Positions 7,017 through 12,873 of a stretch of DNA of 12,873 bases are shown here, piece after piece. The notes beneath the pieces were generated by a model. It searched no databases and was not told where the DNA came from. It saw nothing but the letters and a program-made list of their open reading frames with translations. Positions within the stretch are counted from its first letter, which is position 1, and every line of letters starts with the position of its first letter. A program made the translations under genes and the position numbers. This DNA comes from Leptolinea sp964397625 (GTDB lineage: Bacteria > Chloroflexota > Anaerolineae > Anaerolineales > Anaerolineaceae): NCBI GenBank assembly GCA_964397625.1, contig CAYNJT010000078.1:1-12873 (forward strand), in the 5' to 3' direction.

Positions 7017-7697
7017 TTACTCTTCAGGATTGTTTAATCGGAACCCAAAACCCCGTACTGTGACCAGATAATCAAAATCTCCATCGATCTGAGCGATGCG
7101 GTCACGCAAACGGCGTATCAACGCGTCCAGCGCCTGGTCAGATACCCCCAGAGAAACCTCATCGCCCCATACCTGCGAAATCAAATCAGGTCGCGAAATC
7201 ACCTCACCAGGATGGTCGCTTAATATTTGAATAACCCGGAATTGGGGTACGGAAAGTGGTGGGGTGATCTCAGAACCACGGACCCAGACACGCCTGGAAC
7301 GTAAATCTATGCGCAGACGGCGCGTTTTCCCATGCGTTGGTTTCATGGATGTTTCCAATGGCATTGTGGCATCTGAACTCAGGTAGATGAATGTTTGCAC
7401 CATGGCAACCTGAATTTCATCTCCGTCCTTTAAAATAACAGGATCAATGATAGATTCCCCGTTGGTAAATGTACCGTTCTTGCTTCCCAGGTCTTCCAGC
7501 AAGACACCTTCCGGGGTCAGCGAAAGTCTGGCGTGGATGCGTGAAACCTGTCGATCAGGAATTACCAGTGAACAGGTCGGATCTCGGCCGATGGTTAGTT
7601 CTCTATCTATCGACCAACGCTGCCCGCTTAATACCCCGCTCTGGGCAATGAATACCGGTGATTCTGGCACATCTCTAGGGTCTAATGGTTTCGTCAT
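7017..7697 (-). CDS. FHA-winged helix transcriptional regulator
   Basis: A 226-residue fusion of a phosphothreonine-binding FHA domain and an OmpR/PhoB-type DNA-binding domain. FHA (about 22-108): LTIGRDPTCSLVIPD with Gly37-Arg38, then VSRIHARL with Ser52 and His55, and GSKNGTF with Asn74-Gly75, the residues that contact phosphothreonine in this family. The winged helix (about 127-222) has recognition helix SDQALDALIRRLRDRI and the wing VTVRGFGFRL typical of Trans_reg_C domains. There is no receiver domain. The order FHA-wHTH is the reverse of mycobacterial EmbR, a known substrate of Ser/Thr kinases. Start ATG 7697 has AGGA 7 nt upstream. It is transcribed divergently from a Ser/Thr kinase gene, which strongly suggests the kinase feeds it. 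Its target genes are not known; the kinase/regulator promoter and htrA are the nearest candidates. Confidence 0.93.
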   Translation of the reverse strand: MTKPLDPRDVPESPVFIAQSGVLSGQRWSIDRELTIGRDPTCSLVIPDRQVSRIHARLSLTPEGVLLEDLGSKNGTFTNGESIIDPVILKDGDEIQVAMVQTFIYLSSDATMPLETSMKPTHGKTRRLRIDLRSRRVWVRGSEITPPLSVPQFRVIQILSDHPGEVISRPDLISQVWGDEVSLGVSDQALDALIRRLRDRIAQIDGDFDYLVTVRGFGFRLNNPEE

Positions 7698-7731
7698 GAT
7701 TCATTCCTGAAAATGATCAATGCCTACGGGG

Positions 7732-7740
7732 TATAATATA
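7732..7740. promoter_or_regulatory. Shared AT-rich -10 region between the FHA regulator and kinase genes
   Basis: TATAATATA reads as TATAAT on the plus strand (7732-7737, toward the kinase) and as TATATT preceded by TGC on the minus strand (7735-7740, toward the regulator), the latter an extended -10 identical to that of yvcK. Clear -35 boxes are lacking on both sides. Overlapping divergent -10s would make transcription of the two genes mutually exclusive or jointly controlled. Confidence 0.5.
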
Positions 7741-7833
7741 GCAGAATTTGCTTACTTTTGTTATCTCGTGATGAAATGACTATTCAACGCCGAAGAGATC
7801 ATTTCAACCGGGAAGAGAAGAGAAAACTACCGC

Positions 7834-8819
7834 ATGCCAGTCCCATTAAAAACCGGGGATGTGTTGCGTGGACGCTATCGTATTCGCCGGATTATCGGCC
7901 AGGGGGGATGGGCTGTATCTATCTGGCAGACGATATGCGCCTTGAAGGCCGCCAAACTGCCCTGAAAGAGGTTGAGCACGACCGGAGTTTGCCGGAAGAG
8001 ATGATCAAGGAAGCCCGCGATCAATTTCTTCGTGAAGCCACGGTGCTTGCCCGCCTGGATCATCCCAATCTCCCCAAGGTTTCTGATTTTTTTTCCGTCG
8101 GCAGCCTGGATTACCTTGTCATGGATTATATCCCCGGCAAGGATCTGCGAATGTTAATGATGGAATCCCGACAAAATGGTGAATTCCTCGATGAGAACCT
8201 TGTGCTTAGCTGGGCCAACCAATTGGCTGACGCGTTGATATATTTACATAGCCAAACGCCGCCCATCCTGCACCGCGATATTAAACCCAGCAACCTGAAA
8301 CAGACTCCCTCAGGATTGCTCAAACTGGTGGATTTTGGTCTGGTCAAGGTTTTAGCCCCCGGTGAGATCACCATAACCATCCTGCAGGGCCAGGGGACAG
8401 CGCTTTATACCCCTCTTGAACAATATGGCGGCGATAGCGGCCACACGGATGTTCGCACCGATATTTTCGCGTTCGGATCCACGCTGTACCATCTTTTAAC
8501 CAATACTCCTCCAGCCGACGCGCGTGAACGGTTCCTGCATCCCGAAAGTCTTCTGCCCATGCAGCAGATCAATCCCGAGGTCAGTCCTCGCACAGAAAAA
8601 GCCATCCTATGGGCAATGAGTCTTCATCCTGATGACCGGCCTAAGACAGTGAAAGAATTCCAGGAAAGCTTGCTCGGCGACAGGGTGGCATCGGTGACCC
8701 ACCCCATCACCAAACCACGTCGTCCATCAGATTACCTGTCCACCAACCCCGAACGAGCCCTGCTATGGTTTTCCATTGGCTTTACAGCCTTTAGTCTCAT
8801 TGCCGCCTTACTTCGTTGA
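7834..8819 (+). CDS. Membrane-anchored Ser/Thr protein kinase (PknB-like), frame break in the glycine loop
   Basis: Phosphorylates Ser/Thr of partner proteins. The conserved N-terminus begins at ATG 7834 (MPVPLKTGDVLRGRY) and runs to IIGQGG; unshifted, that frame ends at TGA 7963-7965 after 43 residues. The rest (MGCIYLADD onward) is in the -1 frame. Joining them at the G run 7902-7907 gives 328 residues with a perfect glycine loop. In joined numbering: Lys45 (TALKEV), Glu68, HRD 147-149 with Lys151 and Asn154, DFG 167-169, GTALYTPLEQ (188-197) as activation segment end, and Asp210. A single membrane helix (about 308-325) is at the extreme C-terminus with no external sensor domain. All catalytic residues are intact, against long-standing decay. 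A TTG at 7758 opens the second frame through but yields an unrelated N-terminus lacking beta strand 1. Divergent from the FHA regulator, its likely partner. Confidence 0.88.
7902..7908 (+). other. GGGGGGA heptamer at the kinase frame junction, possible -1 slippery site
   Basis: In the frame of ATG 7834 the codons are CAG GGG GGA TGG, so the heptamer reads G GGG GGA, the X XXY YYZ form of bacterial -1 slippery sites. A -1 slip gives Gln-Gly-Gly-Met-Gly, exactly the kinase loop, with no residue gained or lost. A missing seventh G in the assembly would look the same. No strong downstream hairpin or upstream Shine-Dalgarno-like stimulator was seen. Confidence 0.5.
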
Positions 8820-8823
8820 TCAA

Positions 8824-8850
8824 TCTCCTCGTTGAATTTCAACGGGGAGA
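8824..8850. other. Palindrome at the convergent ends of the kinase and GH3 genes
   Basis: Two 13-nt arms (8824-8836 and 8838-8850) around one base can form a hairpin. On the plus strand all pairs form, with one G-U; on the minus strand that pair becomes A-C. It begins 5 nt after the kinase stop and includes the GH3 stop. A-tract rather than T-tract follows on the plus strand, so it is not a standard intrinsic terminator, but its place between convergent genes suggests a 3'-end role. Confidence 0.5.
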
Positions 8851-11631
8851 AAAATACCAGATCACCCCTATAATACATCCTATTAATCCACCCACCCCTG
8901 CAAAGAATATGGCATTCCAGATTTCCGGAAAGGGTACTCCTACGGGAGTCAATCCATAAACCACAAGACCAAAGCTCCCAGACATGGCTGTCATTAAAGA
9001 TAACCTGACTCCCCAGCGAACTGATATGCGGTGTGATCCGATCTGGTAAAAAAGGATAATGAGCCCGATAAGCAGTATGAGACCGGCCAGCCAGCCGCCA
9101 AAAGACCTGGCCCTGATCTCCATGACCGAAGGGGTAGGAGATAACGTGGCGGTAGGAGAAGCGGTGCTTGTTACTGTCTGCGTTGGCACCGGAGTATTCG
9201 TAGGTTCAGGTGTTGGAGCTATGGCTGTAACCTGCGCCCCTCCTTTTTTGGTTACATCAAGCCGTAAAATCTGAGATGTCAATGCAGGTTCACAAACAGC
9301 CCGCACTTCCAAAAGCCCATCGTTTTGAATTCGGAAAGATGTTCGGGCTATCCCGTCAGATGTGGTTGTTTCGATCTGTTGGACAATACTTTTTTCATCA
9401 CCCAGCGTGAAAATGAATTTTGCAACGGTTCCATCCGGTACCGGATTTTGATTCTGGTCGGTGATGATTCCGGTTTTCAGCGGCAAATTATCACCCACAT
9501 TAAACAGTGGCACCTGGGTTGGCAAGGTGGTTGGAGAAAATGTCCCAACGGCTGAAGGCACAGCGTCCGGCAAATCGAGGGTCAGTCCAATGATCTGAGC
9601 GGGATCAGGCGATGTGGCCTTGTTTAAATCATATCCGATGCCGGGAACACTGACCGGTAAAATCCCCACCGCGGGTATTTCCTGAAACAATACTCGCGCG
9701 GCGACATCAATGAATGAAGGTATCTTGCTGTATAACGCGTAATACGCGGTGAGCTTTGAAATATCCGTAGAATCCAGGTAATAAGGCGCGTTGAACGCGA
9801 ATGCCACCACCTTTTTATTTCGCAATAGATCCTGACGTTCAGATAGAACACGTTTCATAGCCTGTGAAACGGGTCTGTCTGCTGTAATTTTCTGGAATGA
9901 GAAAACCACCCAATCCGCGTCTCGAATCTCTGAGGCAATTCCTTTGGATTCAGCTACGCCATTCAACATCTGTTCCAGATCATTAAACGAATAAGATGTC
10001 ATCCGGCCGCCGCTGATCTGCCCGCCGGCCTGAGGCCCATACAACTTTAGGACAGCTTTTTGAAGACTGTCTGCTCCCATGGTAACCTGTTCGGGACATT
10101 TCGGACATTGGGTTCCACTGACCACATCGGTAAAGAAAATGATGCGTTCTTTCAATTCAGGTGGTCTGGCCAACATGGAAGTCAGTTCAGTTTCATCCGG
10201 GCTGATAAGGGTTACAGCCTGCTGCGCGACTTCGAACGCAATTTGATCGTATTCGCCAAGAGTGACCAGGCTGTCTTCAGATTGCAGGATCGTGTTTTCC
10301 GAGAATTCGGGATACAGTTTGAATTTCAAGGACAAAATGCGTTCCACAGACGCATTAACCCGTTGGGCAAAAGCTTGATCCTCACGGTATTTCTGTGAAA
10401 AGAAATCCAGAGTTTTATTCAATGTTTCAAAAGCATCCGCGTCACCACTGGAAATAAAGTTGTTCACATACAGCAGGTCATTTCCTGCCAGCAACGCATT
10501 GCGGGCAATCTGCCGTCCATCAAAAGCCATATTGGTTGGGTCGAAAAATTTTCTAATGGACTGGCTTCCCAGGTCATCACTAACCAGTAGCCCACCGATT
10601 TCTCGCCAGGGTTTAAATTCCGGCAGGGTTAGTAACTGAGTTAATGCGGTGGCATCAAAACTTACCGGTTTGGTAGTGGCTCGAATATTTCCCTGAAATC
10701 CTTGATACCGGATATGTGAAACCGATAAACCGTCGGCAATGTTTTCAACCGGATTATTCAGATTGGTCGTACTGAAGAATGGAGCCAGTTCGATCTGTTT
10801 CAACTGCTCCAGCGATTTGCGCACTGTGGCTACTTCTTCTTCCGCGGGGCGGTCAGAATCACCCCTGCCTGGGAAATGCTTGGCAATCACCGCCATCCGG
10901 TTGTAAGAACCTTCATGCAGACCGGCGATGAATTCTTTACCCATTTCACCCACCCAGAATGGATCACCGCCGAAAGAACGAACTCCCAAGTCCTCGCTGC
11001 TTGTTCCGGGGGTATCCAGCACATCAAGAGAAGGGCCAAGATATAAATTAAAACCCAACCGGTGTAATTCATCTCCATATGCTCCCCCGACTTTTCTGGC
11101 CAGCTCAGGTTTCCAGGTGGCTCCTATGGCCATGGCATCGGGCATTGCAGACAGACCGGTTAGAATTTGATCGTTGGGGAACAGATCGCCTTCCTGAGAA
11201 ATCCCCACAAACAGCGGAACGAGGAAGGAGTTGGGATTCTTTGCAGCCGCGTCAATACCTATCTTTTGCAGTGATTGAATCAATTGATAGGTATCAAGCG
11301 GAACAGATACAGAAGAGGGAAAATTACCGTTGGCAGCAGACAACATCACCCCCCCGATATGCCGTTTGCTTATCAGGTTATAGATGGGCGACGCCGGTGA
11401 GACGTCAACACCCTTAAATGTCACCAGGAATAATTGCCCGACTTTCTCTTCAGGAGACATACGTTCAAGCAATTTTCGCGCGCGGGTGGTGTTTGGCGGC
11501 GGAGTCGGTGATTGCGCTCTTGCTTCCTGCAAAGGCAACAGGTTCGCCAGGCAAAAAACCAGAACCATCAGCCAGCGGATGAACGTTAAGAACTGACCAG
11601 GTTTTCTGGTTTCATAAGAGGAGACAGACAT
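8839..11631 (-). CDS. Secreted, membrane-anchored GH3 (NagZ-like) family protein, atypical active site
   Basis: GH3 proteins of the NagZ branch release N-acetylglucosamine from wall or chitin fragments; activity here is doubtful. The start may be ATG 11631 (930 residues) or TTG 11637 (932), the latter 8 nt from AAGG. In 932 numbering: signal peptide about 20-41 ending AREARA-like (LQEARA), GH3 barrel about 52-442, nucleophile motif LVSDDLG (351-357), alpha/beta C-terminal domain to about 690, beta-rich Ig-like domain about 705-797, Pro/Thr-rich linker 807-838, and three hydrophobic helices (845-865, 876-895, 906-928). The loop AKHFPGRGDSDRPAEEE (252-268) lacks the NagZ Asp-Ser-His acid/base dyad and the GHG histidine. 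An exported CPKC pair lies at 511-514. Ten bases separate it from the upstream ATPase gene, so the two form an operon. It ends 19 bp from the convergent kinase gene. Confidence 0.9.
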   Translation of the reverse strand: MSVSSYETRKPGQFLTFIRWLMVLVFCLANLLPLQEARAQSPTPPPNTTRARKLLERMSPEEKVGQLFLVTFKGVDVSPASPIYNLISKRHIGGVMLSAANGNFPSSVSVPLDTYQLIQSLQKIGIDAAAKNPNSFLVPLFVGISQEGDLFPNDQILTGLSAMPDAMAIGATWKPELARKVGGAYGDELHRLGFNLYLGPSLDVLDTPGTSSEDLGVRSFGGDPFWVGEMGKEFIAGLHEGSYNRMAVIAKHFPGRGDSDRPAEEEVATVRKSLEQLKQIELAPFFSTTNLNNPVENIADGLSVSHIRYQGFQGNIRATTKPVSFDATALTQLLTLPEFKPWREIGGLLVSDDLGSQSIRKFFDPTNMAFDGRQIARNALLAGNDLLYVNNFISSGDADAFETLNKTLDFFSQKYREDQAFAQRVNASVERILSLKFKLYPEFSENTILQSEDSLVTLGEYDQIAFEVAQQAVTLISPDETELTSMLARPPELKERIIFFTDVVSGTQCPKCPEQVTMGADSLQKAVLKLYGPQAGGQISGGRMTSYSFNDLEQMLNGVAESKGIASEIRDADWVVFSFQKITADRPVSQAMKRVLSERQDLLRNKKVVAFAFNAPYYLDSTDISKLTAYYALYSKIPSFIDVAARVLFQEIPAVGILPVSVPGIGYDLNKATSPDPAQIIGLTLDLPDAVPSAVGTFSPTTLPTQVPLFNVGDNLPLKTGIITDQNQNPVPDGTVAKFIFTLGDEKSIVQQIETTTSDGIARTSFRIQNDGLLEVRAVCEPALTSQILRLDVTKKGGAQVTAIAPTPEPTNTPVPTQTVTSTASPTATLSPTPSVMEIRARSFGGWLAGLILLIGLIILFYQIGSHRISVRWGVRLSLMTAMSGSFGLVVYGLTPVGVPFPEIWNAIFFAGVGGLIGCIIGVIWYFSPR

Positions 11632-11647
11632 TGACAATCGGCGAACC

Positions 11648-12873
11648 TTAGACTTCTACAAAATATGAATCTGCCGCAGGGTCGATCAGCTCTTTGGTAA
11701 GAGATGGTTCCTGGTTTGTGTATCGCGCGTAATCAATGATCTGATCACACAGATCGCGTGGATGAGACGCTCTCGGCAGACGTTTCCTCTTGATATACCA
11801 TTCCTGCAGCAAATACGCCAGACCGGGATCTGTGTATTTTACATTTTTCGTGGCAGCAACACGCTTGAAAATTTCACGATATTCTTCATAACTAGGATTG
11901 CGTACTTCGATCTTGTGACGCAGTCGGCGCAGGAAGGCTTCATCCACCAGCTCTCGTGGAGGAAGGTTGGTTGAAAAAATCACGAGCACATCAAATGGAA
12001 CTTCAAGTTTGCGGCCGGTGTGCAAATTCAAATAATCAATGCGGTTTTCCAGCGGAACAATCCAACGGTTTAGCAGATCGCGAGGTTTGACCTGCTGGCG
12101 GCCAAAGTCATCGATCAATAGAATACCGCCATTTGCCTTCACCTGAAAAGGCGCCTCGTAAAACTTGAGGGTGTCGTCAAATACCAGGTCAAGGCCGTCG
12201 AGGGTCAATTCACCGCCGGTCATGATGAACGGCCGCTGGATATATACCCAGCGTGGATCGCGGCGCATTCCAGCACGCAGTGTTCCTGTGCCGGCAGGGG
12301 TCACCTCTTCTCGGCTGGCCAGGCGATGATTAACCGCGTCATACAACTTGATCACCTGCCCATCCACATAGATGGAAAATGGAATGTATATTGATTGATT
12401 GAAAAGCATCTCACCGATCAATTTGGCGATACTTGTTTTTCCATTTCCCGGAGGCCCATACAGGAAGATGGATGTATTGGAATTGATGGCTGGTCCGAGT
12501 TGGCTGATGATTCGTTCGGAAAGGACCAGGCTGGAAAATCCTTCCATCAGCATGGCATGCGTAACCTGAATCTTCCGCCGTGTCTGCTTGCGGCAGGCTT
12601 CAATGTAATATTGGAGCTGCACCGGCGCGGGTCCGGCATACTGGCAGCGGTCCAATGCCTCTCTCGCCCGGTTAATCCCTGTACCGGTAATAGCAAACAG
12701 ATAGGCGCCTTCTCCCAGCCCCACCTGAGAAGACCGCACTTCCACCAGTTTGTCGCGTTTGAGTGTTTCCATCAAAATATCAACCACACCTGTAAACGGC
12801 AGGGCGATCTCTTCAGCAATCTTAAAACCCGACATGTACCCCTGGAAATACATGATCTTCAGGATCAGATCCT
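11648..12873 (-). CDS. AAA+ ATPase with N-terminal winged helix (5' end cut by window edge)
   Basis: An ATP-driven remodelling protein of unknown target. The frame stays open beyond ATG 12853 to the right edge (DLILKI precedes MYFQGY), and that stretch matches the helix expected before the winged-helix fold, so the true start lies outside. In numbering from ATG 12853: winged-helix-like region about 1-65 (MSGFKIAEEIALPF, DKLVEVR), a helical spacer, Walker A GPPGNGKTS (133-141), Walker B ILLIDDFG (244-251), sensor 1 STN (294-296), arginine finger candidates in FLRRLRHKIEV (307-317), and a small lid domain to residue 401. All ATPase motifs are intact. No signal peptide or membrane segment, so cytosolic. 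It precedes the exported GH3 gene by 10 bp in one operon. MoxR-like assignment to a precise family is not possible from sight. Confidence 0.9.
   Translation of the reverse strand, partial: DLILKIMYFQGYMSGFKIAEEIALPFTGVVDILMETLKRDKLVEVRSSQVGLGEGAYLFAITGTGINRAREALDRCQYAGPAPVQLQYYIEACRKQTRRKIQVTHAMLMEGFSSLVLSERIISQLGPAINSNTSIFLYGPPGNGKTSIAKLIGEMLFNQSIYIPFSIYVDGQVIKLYDAVNHRLASREEVTPAGTGTLRAGMRRDPRWVYIQRPFIMTGGELTLDGLDLVFDDTLKFYEAPFQVKANGGILLIDDFGRQQVKPRDLLNRWIVPLENRIDYLNLHTGRKLEVPFDVLVIFSTNLPPRELVDEAFLRRLRHKIEVRNPSYEEYREIFKRVAATKNVKYTDPGLAYLLQEWYIKRKRLPRASHPRDLCDQIIDYARYTNQEPSLTKELIDPAADSYFVEV

Noticed and set aside
7758..7833. TTG start at 7758 giving one uninterrupted kinase frame
   Set aside because: The resulting N-terminus has no kinase character up to PGGMG, while the frame from ATG 7834 encodes the expected beta-1 strand and glycine loop start. 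It lacks a Shine-Dalgarno too.
8869..8874. TATAAT on the plus strand
   Set aside because: It lies inside the GH3 coding region and points into antisense with no gene after it and no -35.
9120..9240. Repetitive-looking stretch as a DNA repeat
   Set aside because: It encodes the Pro/Thr-rich linker of the GH3 protein; the apparent repetition comes from codons for Pro, Thr and Ser, with no exact repeat unit.
1..12873. CRISPR arrays, tRNA or rRNA genes, insertion sequences, prophage or defence genes
   Set aside because: No regular direct repeats, cloverleaf-like sequences, transposase motifs or phage proteins were seen on either strand by eye.

Overview
The window looks like chromosomal DNA of a bacterium of the Chloroflexota, probably class Anaerolineae. 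That placement is inferred from protein style: a soluble GAF-PAS histidine kinase beginning FRVRQRDYLLEI, a membrane-anchored YvcK, a NagZ-like GH3 protein with PGRGDSDRP instead of the usual active-site loop, and an AAA+ ATPase with an N-terminal winged helix. No rRNA or tRNA gene is visible to fix the placement. No mobile element, CRISPR array or sign of recent transfer was seen. Genes are tightly packed and every intergenic gap is under 300 bp.

Left part (1-5620). On the minus strand a yvcK-like gluconeogenesis factor gene is followed after 53 bp by gap (glyceraldehyde-3-phosphate dehydrogenase), which is cut by the left edge. This is a central-carbon pair without the rapZ and whiA neighbours often found with yvcK. 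The yvcK promoter is clear (TTGACT, 17 bp, TATATT) and lies so close to the start codon that the mRNA should be nearly leaderless. Divergently, a cytoplasmic histidine kinase gene (GAF, PAS, HisKA, HATPase_c, no response regulator beside it) is followed by a CpXC zinc-ribbon protein with a long helical tail. A strong intrinsic terminator ends that unit.

Middle part (5667-8819). Minus-strand genes encode a membrane-anchored HtrA/DegP-type serine protease and, upstream of it, a regulator fusing an FHA domain (phosphothreonine reader) to an OmpR-type winged-helix DNA-binding domain. A membrane-anchored Ser/Thr protein kinase gene diverges from the regulator across a short shared promoter region. 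The layout suggests a phospho-threonine signalling module: the kinase phosphorylates a partner, the FHA domain reads it, the winged helix acts on DNA, and htrA is a possible target. In the kinase gene the glycine-rich loop is split between two frames exactly at a GGGGGGA heptamer, which has the form of a -1 slippery site. This is either a one-base homopolymer error, a real mutation, or programmed frameshifting.

Right part (8839-12873). A minus-strand operon holds an AAA+ ATPase with an N-terminal winged helix, cut by the right edge, and a large secreted and membrane-anchored GH3 (NagZ-like) protein. The GH3 protein keeps the nucleophile region but lacks the Asp-Ser-His acid/base motif. It also carries an extra beta-rich domain, a Pro/Thr-rich linker and three C-terminal membrane helices.
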